A DNA stretch of 39,641 bases. It comes from a virus. Position 1 is the first letter of the stretch; every line of letters starts with the position of its first letter. Below, piece by piece: positions 23,240 through 31,577 of this stretch. Under the pieces are notes generated by a model. The model worked only from the letters and a program-made list of their open reading frames with translations, was not told where the DNA came from and did no database searches. Made by a program: the position numbers and the translations under genes. Location of the stretch: the IMG/VR virus record IMGVR_UViG_3300017971_000138, positions 1 to 39,641 of that record. One strand, given 5' to 3'.

Positions 23240-24199
23240 ATGGCAGACGCAACTCTGAGCGCGATTATCTTAAAAGTGAGAAGGCTTACACATAGTCAAT
23301 CTCCTCAGCAAATATCGGATGACGATATCAAAGAGTACGTAAACACGTTTATCCTCTATGATATACCGCCTCAATTAAGGCTGTTTACGCTCAGAAAAAC
23401 GCTTACCTTCTATACTCAACCTAATATAGATACCTATGAGAGCAACTCTATAGTTGGCGATCCTCTCGAGGACTTTAAAGACAAGTATAATGGCGTTTAC
23501 GATCCGGTTTACGTTGCTGGTTACCGGGTAGCTCTTTCTCAATCAGAAAGAGAGTTCTACGATTTGTATCCCTTTACCAACACTATTACCACAGAATCTA
23601 CTGGCGATGGAATTACAACTACGGTTATTGGAACACTCGGAACTGTTCCGGTTTTAAGGAACCACGTTGTATTCAATTCAAAAGATGCGAGTGGCAACGG
23701 CATGGAAGTTCATGACGACGGGCTCGGTGCATTTGATGGTGATGGCGTCGGAACTATTGATTATGTGACTGGTGATGTTACAATCACCTGGACTAACCCC
23801 CCAGGGGCGGGCGAAGATATCAACAGTATTGTCCGTCCCTACACTGCAAATCGTCCAAACGCTCTCCTTTATTTCAACAACAAGATGATTTTGAGGCCAG
23901 TTCCAGATCAGGTATATCCAATTCAGATTGAGGTTGATGCAAGACCAACAGAGCTGATATTAACGAGTGATATTCCTGACCTTGAACAGTGGTGGCAATA
24001 TATTGCATACGGAGCTGCCAAGAAGGTATTTGAAGATAGATCAAATCATGAGGGTGTTGCAGGGCTAATGCCTGAGTTTCAGCGACAAGAAGATGCGATC
24101 TTGTATAGAACTCTCGCAATCATGGCGAAAGAAAGAACTGCGACAATCTATTCTCAGGGGTATAAAGGCGGATACAGATATAGAAACGGAGCTTGGTAA
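23240..24199 (+). CDS. Head-to-tail adaptor / tail tube protein A-like
   Basis: 319 residues. The N-terminus (IILKVRRLTHSQSPQQISDDDIKEYVNTF) has the small helix-turn-strand pattern of gp11-type adaptors that bind the portal, and the far C-terminus returns to helices (WWQYIAYGAAKKVFEDRSNH), another feature of this class. The centre carries a beta insertion (TESTGDGITTTVIGTLGTVP). It precedes a 735-residue nozzle-like protein, the usual adaptor-nozzle order of podoviruses. AGGAG lies 12 bases before ATG, farther than usual. Confidence 0.65.
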   Translation: MADATLSAIILKVRRLTHSQSPQQISDDDIKEYVNTFILYDIPPQLRLFTLRKTLTFYTQPNIDTYESNSIVGDPLEDFKDKYNGVYDPVYVAGYRVALSQSEREFYDLYPFTNTITTESTGDGITTTVIGTLGTVPVLRNHVVFNSKDASGNGMEVHDDGLGAFDGDGVGTIDYVTGDVTITWTNPPGAGEDINSIVRPYTANRPNALLYFNNKMILRPVPDQVYPIQIEVDARPTELILTSDIPDLEQWWQYIAYGAAKKVFEDRSNHEGVAGLMPEFQRQEDAILYRTLAIMAKERTATIYSQGYKGGYRYRNGAW

Positions 24200-24819
24200 T
24201 GGCGTACACGACAAACATCCCAAAGTCAGGAGATATTCCTGCACAATCAAGATCACTTATAGAAACAAATTTTAATACAATCGACACTGTTCTTGCTATT
24301 AACCATGTTGGCTACAATGCAACTGGTCAGGGCAAGCACACGAAGATACAGATGCCAGAAGAATCAGCTGATCCTACAACCCTTGTAGACGAAGGTGCTA
24401 TCTACACAAAGCAAGGCTCAGTAACAGCTGAAGCAGAACTTTGCTATAGAAGAGAGGACTCTGGGGGCGCTGGCGGACAAGTCATAGAAATGACTGCGTA
24501 CCAGGCTGTTTCTGCAACTAATGGTTGGACTATTTTGCCATCTGGGTTGCTTGTTAAGTGGGGATTGACTTCTGACTTTAGCCAGGACGATGGAGCGTCA
24601 ACCTTTACATGGCCAACAGCTGCTAGTGAGCCTGAGTTCGGTGTCTGTTATAACGTGCAGGTTACGCCTCAATACAATAATACAACTAAGGGGTATGTAC
24701 AGCTTTCTAGGATAGTTATTTTTAATACTACAACTGTTCAGGTTCAGCATACATTTACAAATTCTACAACAGCAAAATATCGCTCATATATCTATGCAAT
24801 AGGAACCAGGAAACCGTAA
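24199..24819 (+). CDS. Collar or tail-fibre-like protein (206 aa)
   Basis: The start overlaps the previous stop by one base (TAATG). Residues 8-50 read IPKSGDIPAQSRSLIETNFN then INHVGYNATGQGKHTKIQMP, an arrangement I know from phage tail-tip and collar proteins. The C-terminal part has WTILPSGLLVKWGLT and strands that look like the gp53-like fibre-tip domain. It lies between adaptor and nozzle genes, so a short fibre attached at the collar is likely. Confidence 0.6.
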   Translation: MAYTTNIPKSGDIPAQSRSLIETNFNTIDTVLAINHVGYNATGQGKHTKIQMPEESADPTTLVDEGAIYTKQGSVTAEAELCYRREDSGGAGGQVIEMTAYQAVSATNGWTILPSGLLVKWGLTSDFSQDDGASTFTWPTAASEPEFGVCYNVQVTPQYNNTTKGYVQLSRIVIFNTTTVQVQHTFTNSTTAKYRSYIYAIGTRKP

Positions 24820-24828
24820 GGAGTTGCA

Positions 24829-27036
24829 ATGCCTAGACTTGATCAATTTCTTATAGCGCCACTTACGGAAGGTTTTAGGACTGACATTAGGCCTTGGTTG
24901 TTGCCTGAAGAAGCCTTTGCAAAGCTGCAAAATGCTTATGTATGGCGTGGAAGACTGCGCAAGCGATTCGGATCTAAGTACCTTGTTGGATCTATCGGTG
25001 TGACGGCAGGGTTCGAGCAGCTCAACTCTCGGTTGCGAATCAATATTGGAACAACGGATGCTGGAACAGGTAATTTCGCCACAAATGTGCCGGGAATTGT
25101 CTGGGAGGTTGGGCAAGCATTTTCCATTGAAGGAGAGATGTTTACCGTTGAAGAGGCTGGTGTAGCAAAAACAATGTTGACCACAGGATCGACAGTTGCC
25201 ACCTATGATACGACAACCGGTGCGGTTTCTTTTACTGCTGCAGCGAAAAATAAGGCTGTTTACTTCTATCCTGCAACTCCTGTTATGGGATTTGTTAACT
25301 ATGAAGACCCCGCAATTAACAAAGAGCCAACATATGCATTTGATACCCAGTTTGCATATAGATATATAAGTGGTGGCTGGGAGCGGCTTGGCACTGTTGC
25401 CTGGACAGGTACCAACTCTAACTTCTTTTGGGGAGAGAACTTCCGCGGCTCAAAGATGTCAGATACAGTTCTATTTGTAACGAATAACACAACTACAGAT
25501 AATATCAGGTATTGGGATGGTGCAACATGGACCGTCTTTACACCGCAATATACAACTACGGCTACAGATACTATTGAAGGTTGCAGGCTGATTATTTCCT
25601 TTAAAGATAGGCTTTTATTTTTAAATACTTATGAATCTATTGGCGGGGCAGCTGCGGTTAACTACCCAAATAGGGTACGTTACTCTGTTAACGGATCTCC
25701 GCTGGTTGCAGCTACATCGTGGCTTGAAGCTCCTCAGACTCCTGGTAAAGGTGGCTGGATAGATGCTCCTACAAAAGAGGCAATAGTTTCAGCAAAAATA
25801 TTGAGGGATCGTCTTGTTGTATTCTTTGAGCGCAGCACATGGGAGCTTGTCTATACTGGAAACAAAGTTATTCCTTTTGTGTTTCAACGCATTAATTCGG
25901 AACTTGGCGCCGAGTCAACGTTCTCAACTGTTCTGTTTGATAAAGTATTGCTTGGGGTTGGAAACGTTGGTATCCATGCCTGTTCCGGCTCAAGTGTTGA
26001 GCGAATCGACCAAAAGATCCCGGACGAAGTGTTCGAGTTTCATAATGGAAACGAGGGCATAGAGCGAATATTTGGCATACGGGACTATACCACAGAGATG
26101 GTCTATTGGACGCTTCCTGACGCAGATGAAAACCCAATTTATCCAACACGAGTACTCGCCTATAACTACAAGAATCAAACGTGGTCTATTAATGACGACT
26201 CAATAACAGCACTTGGCTACATCCAAAACCTCAATGATATTACCTGGGCAGACGTTACCTGGACCTGGGATGAGTGGCTTGATTCATGGGGCAGTGGTGG
26301 CAACCAATCCGAGCACAGAAAAGTTATTGCTGGTAACCAAGAAGGCTATACATTCTTGATAGAAGCCGGAACTCCTCGCAACGTTGGCGGCTTGCAAATA
26401 ACCCAGATCGAAGTGCCGGTCAGTGGAGATTTAACAATCACTGCAATAAATCACAATCTCCAGGTTGGAGATTTTGTGCTAATAGAAAATGTTAACGGGA
26501 CCGGTGGCGTAGATGGCATTTTCCAGGTTCAGACAATTGTATCTGTAAATGAGTTCACCATTACTGCACCTGACTACGATTCTGTGGCATACACAGGTGG
26601 TGGTACTGTTGCACGCGTTAGCAGGATTGATATTGAAACCAAAGAATATAACTTCTACCAAAAGCAGGGCCTGAATGTTTTTATTCCTAAGATTGGATTC
26701 TATGTTGATAGAACTGCTAATGGGCAAATATCGGTCGATTATAGTACGTCCTCGTCCTCTTTAGGGCTGACTGAGCAGGGAACTGCTTCCGGTGCTTTGC
26801 TTGGAACCAATATTCTTGAGACGCATCCATATGTAGATTCCTTAGGCAATCTAATAGAGCCTTATGAAGCTACACAAGATAGATTCTGGCATTTCATGTA
26901 TCCTAATGCTGAGGGCGAAGTGATTCAGATGCATATTTATTTGAATGACACGCAAATGCTAGATTATCAGATTGCATTAAGTGATTTTAACCTGAACGCT
27001 ATGAGTATATTCTCAAAGCCTGTTCACAGAGCTTAG
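24829..27036 (+). CDS. Tail nozzle / tail tube protein B-like (735 aa)
   Basis: A large beta-rich virion protein, the biggest in the genome, placed after adaptor and collar genes, as gp12-type nozzles of podoviruses are. The N-terminus (PLTEGFRTDIRPWLLPEEAF, then KLQNAYVWRGRLRKRFGS) is typical of these proteins. Repeated Trp/Thr/Asn-rich strands follow, consistent with a propeller-like ring. At about 520-600 there is a small beta domain (TITAINHNLQVGDFVLIENV) like that in the 21575 protein. No enzymatic motif is evident. Confidence 0.7.
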   Translation: MPRLDQFLIAPLTEGFRTDIRPWLLPEEAFAKLQNAYVWRGRLRKRFGSKYLVGSIGVTAGFEQLNSRLRINIGTTDAGTGNFATNVPGIVWEVGQAFSIEGEMFTVEEAGVAKTMLTTGSTVATYDTTTGAVSFTAAAKNKAVYFYPATPVMGFVNYEDPAINKEPTYAFDTQFAYRYISGGWERLGTVAWTGTNSNFFWGENFRGSKMSDTVLFVTNNTTTDNIRYWDGATWTVFTPQYTTTATDTIEGCRLIISFKDRLLFLNTYESIGGAAAVNYPNRVRYSVNGSPLVAATSWLEAPQTPGKGGWIDAPTKEAIVSAKILRDRLVVFFERSTWELVYTGNKVIPFVFQRINSELGAESTFSTVLFDKVLLGVGNVGIHACSGSSVERIDQKIPDEVFEFHNGNEGIERIFGIRDYTTEMVYWTLPDADENPIYPTRVLAYNYKNQTWSINDDSITALGYIQNLNDITWADVTWTWDEWLDSWGSGGNQSEHRKVIAGNQEGYTFLIEAGTPRNVGGLQITQIEVPVSGDLTITAINHNLQVGDFVLIENVNGTGGVDGIFQVQTIVSVNEFTITAPDYDSVAYTGGGTVARVSRIDIETKEYNFYQKQGLNVFIPKIGFYVDRTANGQISVDYSTSSSSLGLTEQGTASGALLGTNILETHPYVDSLGNLIEPYEATQDRFWHFMYPNAEGEVIQMHIYLNDTQMLDYQIALSDFNLNAMSIFSKPVHRA

Positions 27037-27055
27037 ACTTTTTCCTTCACATGTG

Positions 27056-27075
27056 GGCGCTTCTTATGGGGCGCC
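27056..27075 (+). terminator. Hairpin at the convergent 27036/27079 junction
   Basis: GGCGC (27056-27060) pairs with GCGCC (27071-27075), followed by a T-rich stretch (27076-27088). It ends the rightward structural operon just before a minus-strand gene. Confidence 0.55.
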
Positions 27076-27078
27076 TAT

Positions 27079-27615
27079 TTACTCTTTTATGTATTCAATT
27101 ACTACATCACAAGCATAGGCAGATTGATCTTTGCCAACTGTTATGTTGATGTATGTAGCGTCTATCCAGAACTCGATTACCTCAGCTGCTGTTGTTGATG
27201 CATAAGGCAATGGCTTGTATGAGCCAAGAGCGGGATCGTTTGCAACAGTATATGCACGCTTTATTCTCGTGTTTGCATCTATTTGAATTCCATGTGCTAC
27301 CTGTTTGTTACCTGCACTATTTTTAAGTGCGCCGTATATGACAGTTGTAGTGAACTCTTGCCGTGGTTGTGGGGCATCAGCTGTAAGTGATGAAAGAGAC
27401 TTGTTTGCGTACCACACGTTTCCATTTACGAACTCTGGCTCGTGATAAATGCCAGTTCTTTTGAGATTAACTGCTAAGGCGACCTCGTTTGTTCTTTGTG
27501 AGATTTTCAACAGTATATCTTTGAGGTTTTGGTCTGCCGTCAGCCTGGCTATATCAACCTTTTCAACTTCGTCTGTCGTGCGTAAAAATAGACCTTCTTG
27601 TGTATCAACTGCCAT
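27079..27615 (-). CDS. Structural-looking protein on the opposite strand (178 aa)
   Basis: ATG 27615 has GAAGGG six bases upstream; the frame is open further to 27639. After a charged start (VDTQEGLFLRTTDEVEKVDI) comes a beta-rich half with TTTVIYGALKNSAGNKQVAHG, then YKPLPYASTTAAEVIEFWID and VVIEYIKE. This resembles small virion proteins that cap or decorate tails, where a strand pair with AHGI precedes a PLPYAS turn. It is the only gene in the structural region read leftward, so it must have its own promoter, which I could not identify with confidence. Confidence 0.65.
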   Translation of the reverse strand: MAVDTQEGLFLRTTDEVEKVDIARLTADQNLKDILLKISQRTNEVALAVNLKRTGIYHEPEFVNGNVWYANKSLSSLTADAPQPRQEFTTTVIYGALKNSAGNKQVAHGIQIDANTRIKRAYTVANDPALGSYKPLPYASTTAAEVIEFWIDATYINITVGKDQSAYACDVVIEYIKE

Positions 27616-27729
27616 AGCTACCCTTCTTTGTGGAAACAAAACTGAATTAATAACTACTGCCGATTTTAGAAAAAGTTTATGATTTTGAGTAGAAGCTCTA
27701 TTGAAGTATCTGTTAAACGAGGAGACGAA

Positions 27730-28278
27730 ATGCCTATCGGTGAATTTTTATTTGGAACTGATGATAAGTTCAAGCAGTTCAGCACACTTGGACAACCACA
27801 AAGACAGGGCCTAGATCAGTTGTTTGGCAGCTCTCTGCAGCAGTTGCTTCAAGGCGGTGGACCAGGGGGCTTTGCGCCTATTGCACAACAAGAAATGCAA
27901 AGATTCCAGCAAGATATCATTCCGTCACTTGCAGAAAGATTTACTTCAATGGGTTCTGGAGCTCAGCGCTCTAGTGGATTTAATCAAGCTTTAGGTGGAG
28001 CAAGTACACAGCTTGGAACTAATCTAGCGGCACTTGGTGCGCAGCACCAACTTGCTCAAAGAGGGCAAGCTTTACAGGGACTTCAACTTGGGCTTACACC
28101 TCAAACAGAAAGATTCTTTATGCCAGGGCGCCAAGGCTTTATGAATGCATTAGCTCCAGGTCTTGGGCAAGGTATTGGTATGGGGCTGACTGGTGGCTTA
28201 GGCGGAGCTGGCGCAGTTGCCGGAGCAGGCGGCGGGCTTCTCGGTGCGCTTTCTGGGCTTCTTAGAGGCGGTCAATAA
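27730..28278 (+). CDS. Gln/Gly-rich internal virion protein candidate (182 aa)
   Basis: ATG 27730 follows GAGGAG at 5-6 bases. The middle (IIPSLAERFTSMGSGAQRSS, then FNQALGGASTQLGTNLAALG) is a pattern I associate with podovirus ejection or internal proteins. The C-terminus is a Gly/Ala-rich hydrophobic stretch (about 135-180, GLGGAGAVAGAGGGLLGALS) that could insert in a membrane during DNA ejection. The next gene, 17 bases away, is also Gln-rich, so the two likely act together. Confidence 0.65.
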   Translation: MPIGEFLFGTDDKFKQFSTLGQPQRQGLDQLFGSSLQQLLQGGGPGGFAPIAQQEMQRFQQDIIPSLAERFTSMGSGAQRSSGFNQALGGASTQLGTNLAALGAQHQLAQRGQALQGLQLGLTPQTERFFMPGRQGFMNALAPGLGQGIGMGLTGGLGGAGAVAGAGGGLLGALSGLLRGGQ

Positions 28279-28295
28279 AAATTTAAGGAGATATT

Positions 28296-29840
28296 ATGCC
28301 TATTCAAACACTTGTAGGTAAGAGAGGTTTTGGTGATTTGCTCGGTACCGGTGTAAGTGCTGGTATCTCTCAGGGGCTTGAGCAACTTATACAACAGCGA
28401 CTGAAGGGTCTTCAAGCACAAGCATTCAACCAACGTATACAAGATATTGTAAATCCTGGACAGGCTCAGTTTCAGCCACAGCAGCAAATGCCAGAGGCGC
28501 CTATGCAACAGGCTCAAGCTGCAGGTGCCGCACCTGCAGCAGTAGGACAGCAGCCACAACAATTCCCAGTTTCAATGGCGCCAACTCCACAAGAGCTTGT
28601 GCAGCCAGCCATAGCGCCAAGATTACAACAAGCTATGCAGGACGGAGGGCTTCCTCCAGAAATTTTGCAGCAAATGCAGCAACAGCAACAAGCGCTACAA
28701 CAACAACAGGCATTACAGCAGCAGCAAGCTTTGCAGCAACAGCAAGCTCCTGTCCAACCGGGGGTTCAGCCAGCATTGCAAGCTCCAGCTACCGCGCCAG
28801 TGCCAGCAAGAGGAGCGGCTCCTGCGCCCACTACACAAAGAAGAGGCCCCGCTTTGGATTTAGAGCAGGAAGCTGTGCTGGCATTGTTCGAACAAAAGGA
28901 GCGGCATCAGCGAGAAGACAGAAATTTAAAGCGTGAACTTGCGGAGCGGAAAATACTTGCAAAGGCAGCGGAGCAAGACAGAGATATTAGCTTTAAAGAG
29001 CAAGAGTCTATTGATGCGAAAGAGCGTCCATACTTTAACAGGCAGGTTGGGAAATTTAGAGCTCATCTGGATGCTGATAGAAGGCTAGGGAGAATGGAAG
29101 TTCTAAATGAGCAGGGTGATCTTGGTATACCTGCCGCCAATAGTATATTAGGAATGATTAATCCAATTATAGATACTACCTTTTTGCTTACAGCGGATGC
29201 GCAAGAGCTCGAGAAGCTTTCCAAGGAATTCATGAAAGATGCTCCGGCTGAATTGGGGCAAACGCTTAGACCTGCCGACTTTGCAAACTTCCTAAAAACA
29301 GTTCCTACTTTGTGGCAAACGCGAACTGGGCGTTCAAAAGTTATTCGCAACATGCGTGCTGTTGGTAGAATTGTGAATGCAGAAACAGCTGCAATGGAGC
29401 AAATTATTGCCGAGAACGGCGGAAGGCTTCCTCGTCAACTAGAGCTTAAGTCTTTGCGTAGAATTAGATCTCTTATGGAACAAGAGGCTGAAGAGTTCAA
29501 GCGTGGACCTCTTGGGGCGAGAAGCAGTAACGAAATTATCTCTGCAGCAAATACTCCATTTTCAAGGAGAAATACATTGTTCCCGCAAACACCACAGCCA
29601 ACCCCTCTTGAGCAAAGTTTGACACCAGTTGGAAGAGAGATTCTTCAAGAGGCAGAAGCTCTTAGGCGAGATAAAGCAGGAGCTCGCAAGACTCCAAGAA
29701 GGCCGCAAAGATCTGGCGATCTTCTAAGGCAAGCTTCAGCAGCTGTTAGCCCTGTTGCAGTAGGAAAAAATCTTGTAAATGTTGCAAAAACTGGTGTTAA
29801 TAGAGCTAGGAGAGCATTGAAGAATCGCGCTAAAATTTAG
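28296..29840 (+). CDS. Large Gln-rich internal virion protein candidate (514 aa)
   Basis: AAGGAG lies 7 bases before ATG. Order of parts: a hydrophobic, Gly-rich start (1-25), a Gln/Ala/Pro-rich low-complexity region (about 40-185) containing four near-identical ALQQQQ units (about 128-150), a charged coiled coil (190-245), and a helical C-terminal half ending in a basic tail (VNRARRALKNRAKI). Ejection proteins of podoviruses have this general style. No lytic transglycosylase motif is visible, so peptidoglycan cutting is not supported here. Confidence 0.65.
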   Translation: MPIQTLVGKRGFGDLLGTGVSAGISQGLEQLIQQRLKGLQAQAFNQRIQDIVNPGQAQFQPQQQMPEAPMQQAQAAGAAPAAVGQQPQQFPVSMAPTPQELVQPAIAPRLQQAMQDGGLPPEILQQMQQQQQALQQQQALQQQQALQQQQAPVQPGVQPALQAPATAPVPARGAAPAPTTQRRGPALDLEQEAVLALFEQKERHQREDRNLKRELAERKILAKAAEQDRDISFKEQESIDAKERPYFNRQVGKFRAHLDADRRLGRMEVLNEQGDLGIPAANSILGMINPIIDTTFLLTADAQELEKLSKEFMKDAPAELGQTLRPADFANFLKTVPTLWQTRTGRSKVIRNMRAVGRIVNAETAAMEQIIAENGGRLPRQLELKSLRRIRSLMEQEAEEFKRGPLGARSSNEIISAANTPFSRRNTLFPQTPQPTPLEQSLTPVGREILQEAEALRRDKAGARKTPRRPQRSGDLLRQASAAVSPVAVGKNLVNVAKTGVNRARRALKNRAKI

Positions 29841-30001
29841 TCTTCGTTGTCAGATAGTAGCCAATCTACCAATACATATACCAGTACTGGTGGAAAGGTT
29901 ATCATCAGGAAGACCTTTATTATTGTTCCTCCAAATCTGAGAAACAGATAAAGAGCTACGGCGATAAAGAATATTTGTGAAAAAAATAATAACCACGTCA
30001 T
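29837..30001 (-). CDS. Two-TM micro-protein (54 aa)
   Basis: AGGGGG lies five bases before ATG 30001 on the minus strand. The product is almost all hydrophobic: MTWLLFFSQIFFIAVALYLF followed by LRFGG, then a second segment (TIIKVFLMITFPPVLVYVLV) and an acidic end (DWLLSDNED). It overlaps the stop of the convergent internal virion gene by four bases. Two TM helices with a short loop and a charged end would suit a holin or an inner-membrane effector. It belongs to the ribbon-helix-helix operon. Confidence 0.7.
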   Translation of the reverse strand: MTWLLFFSQIFFIAVALYLFLRFGGTIIKVFLMITFPPVLVYVLVDWLLSDNED

Positions 30002-30017
30002 GATTCCCCCTAAATCC

Positions 30018-30042
30018 GAGGCCCTGTCCCTAGAAGGGCCTC
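30018..30042. terminator. GC-rich hairpin between minus-strand genes
   Basis: GAGGCCCT (30018-30025) and AGGGCCTC (30035-30042) form a perfect 8-bp stem with a 9-base loop. It sits between two minus-strand genes and has no T run on that strand, so it may process or attenuate the transcript rather than end it. Confidence 0.5.
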
Positions 30043-30079
30043 AAAAGTACTAGCAGTGTCGCTCAAACACCACTATTAA

Positions 30080-30472
30080 TTAATATCCATACATCTTTTT
30101 TTCTAGATCCAACTTTTTTTTATGTTTGTACCAGATTCCAAGAGCTTTCTTGTATCGCTTTATGCTTTTTAGATGCTCTATTGTTTTCGGCTTTTTTTTA
30201 TGTTTTGACAGCAAAGACCTGTACATCTCATCCCCTGTTGGATTTGTTGGGCTGAGATATAGCATAGCGAACGTAATAAGAGCTATGCGATCTTCTTTTT
30301 CAAGCTCGTCTTCAAGGCCAACCTGGAATGGATTGGTTTCTCTTGCACATTTCTGCGCTTTTTTCCATAGCCTCTTTTCTTTTGAATCCTCATATACAGA
30401 GAGGTCTGATGCATAACAACCGATAGCACAGAGCCCTGCTATTATTAAGGCAAGCTTGATTGCTACATTCAT
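30080..30472 (-). CDS. Exported protein or lipoprotein (130 aa)
   Basis: Unrecognised. A clear signal sequence (MNVAIKLALIIAGLCAIGCY) precedes a charged mature domain. Cleavage could follow AIG before Cys19 (a weak lipobox) or after YAS. The mature part is helical, Lys-rich, with a final stretch KHKKKLDLEKKMYGY. AAAGGA lies seven bases before ATG. It follows the regulator gene by 10 bases and so is under the same operator. A superinfection or envelope function is plausible for a regulator-linked exported protein, but is inference. Confidence 0.7.
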   Translation of the reverse strand: MNVAIKLALIIAGLCAIGCYASDLSVYEDSKEKRLWKKAQKCARETNPFQVGLEDELEKEDRIALITFAMLYLSPTNPTGDEMYRSLLSKHKKKPKTIEHLKSIKRYKKALGIWYKHKKKLDLEKKMYGY

Positions 30473-30482
30473 AATGGTTCCT

Positions 30483-30665
30483 TTAATCTAGTTCTGACTG
30501 GTCCCGATATGACAACTCTTTTTGTACTTCTTTAGCAAACACTTTTATTGTCCATTCAGCAAGCGTGCAATTATAGTCAGTTTTCAGCTTAGCGACCTTT
30601 TTGTATAGATCCATTGGCAGGTCAACAACGATCCTTCTTCTTCCTGGCCTATTACCCTTATTCAT
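30483..30665 (-). CDS. Ribbon-helix-helix regulator (60 aa)
   Basis: The sequence RRRIVVDLPMDLYKKVAKLK (about 9-28) is the Arc/CopG-type pattern: a basic strand alternating with hydrophobic residues that lies in the major groove as a dimer, a helix, a turn (DYNCTLAE), and a second helix (WTIKVFAKEVQKEL). Such proteins bind palindromic operators and usually repress their own gene. An exact 18-bp palindrome lies 34 bases upstream of the ATG (30699-30716), and two near or exact copies precede other operons. GAGGAA lies nine bases before ATG. Confidence 0.88.
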   Translation of the reverse strand: MNKGNRPGRRRIVVDLPMDLYKKVAKLKTDYNCTLAEWTIKVFAKEVQKELSYRDQSELD

Positions 30666-30698
30666 AGTTCATTTCCTCGTTTATATATATTTCATCCC

Positions 30699-30716
30699 TG
30701 TGATAATTTTACCACA
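30699..30716. promoter_or_regulatory. 18-bp palindromic operator, copy 3 (regulator's own)
   Basis: Read on the minus strand it is TGTGGTAAAATTATCACA, identical to 8838-8855, and the identity extends two bases further (20 in all, 30699-30718 against 8836-8855). It lies between the ribbon-helix-helix gene and the divergent fibre operon at 30799. A minus-strand TTGTGG (30717-30712) could serve as -35. Confidence 0.8.
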
Positions 30717-30744
30717 AAAGTAAAAATAAAGCTAGTGTTATCCA

Positions 30745-30772
30745 TTGGGGTTTGTTTACTGAGGTTGATAAT
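30745..30772 (+). promoter_or_regulatory. Possible promoter of the fibre operon
   Basis: TTGGGG (30745-30750), 16 bases, GATAAT (30767-30772), 27 bases before the ATG at 30799. Weak -35; the nearby operator could also affect it. Confidence 0.35.
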
Positions 30773-30798
30773 AAATTACCCTATTTAAGGAGAAGAAC

Positions 30799-31569
30799 AT
30801 GGCAACCTCTAAGCAGCGTAGGAATGGTGTTTACGGGCTTAATCAGCCTATATATCAGCCTGGCCCAGACCCGGTAGTTTCAAACAGAGATCCTCAATCA
30901 TCTGACAAATTAAGATTAATGACCCAGTGGGGCAATAAGCTTACTGGGGGAGCTTGGGTTCTCACTTCAATTACCGCTGGTTCGGCTACATGGACTCCTA
31001 CAACCGTTAACGGCGGCGCAACAATTACAACTGGAAATTTGACCATTGTTGCAGGGGACGCAAATTTGACAGCTGGCGATGTGAATTTGACTGCTGGCGA
31101 CGTAAATCTAACTGCGGGAGACGTAACACTTGACGCTGGCGATGTGACAGCCACTTTAGGTTCAATTACAGCTGGTACAGGCTTCACGGCGACCACAGGC
31201 AATATAACGGCCACAGCTGGAAGTGTTGAAGTCACATTGGGCGATGTAGTTTTGACTAATGGGGATATTTCAGTTGTAGATGGCACCTTGGAGGTAAGAG
31301 ATGTCGCTGGCGGAAATGGGACCATCGTAGCTGATGGCGACATTGATTCTGCTGGAAATATAGAAGGTGTCATGTTGTTTGCATCAGGTGATGATGCTGG
31401 ACAAGCAAGCACTGTAGGGTTCACTGATGTTACTGATACAACCCTTAGTACTGGTGCAGGCGTAGTCCTCATGAAGACAGCAAATCCAGGCGATTCTTCT
31501 GGCTGGTTGAAGATTTATGTGGGAACTGACGTACGTTATATCCCATTCTGGACCAACTTAAGCCCATAA
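30799..31569 (+). CDS. Repeat-rich fibre protein (256 aa)
   Basis: First gene of the fibre array, AAGGAG 8 bases upstream. N-terminal 50 residues (NQPIYQPGPDPVVSNRDPQS and after) probably attach it to the virion. Residues about 75-175 are seven-residue repeats around LTAGDVN, with Asp, Thr and Val at fixed places, the pattern of a beta-helix or triple beta-fibre. The C-terminus (SGWLKIYVGTDVRYIPFWTN) looks like a small cap or tip. It is followed by a 16-bp hairpin. Confidence 0.75.
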   Translation: MATSKQRRNGVYGLNQPIYQPGPDPVVSNRDPQSSDKLRLMTQWGNKLTGGAWVLTSITAGSATWTPTTVNGGATITTGNLTIVAGDANLTAGDVNLTAGDVNLTAGDVTLDAGDVTATLGSITAGTGFTATTGNITATAGSVEVTLGDVVLTNGDISVVDGTLEVRDVAGGNGTIVADGDIDSAGNIEGVMLFASGDDAGQASTVGFTDVTDTTLSTGAGVVLMKTANPGDSSGWLKIYVGTDVRYIPFWTNLSP

Positions 31570-31577
31570 GTTTGCTT

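Noticed and set aside
30763-30780. Additional operator half in the fibre promoter
   Set aside because: On the minus strand GGTAA and TTATCA are present but separated by four bases instead of two, and the outer TGTG/CACA bases are missing.
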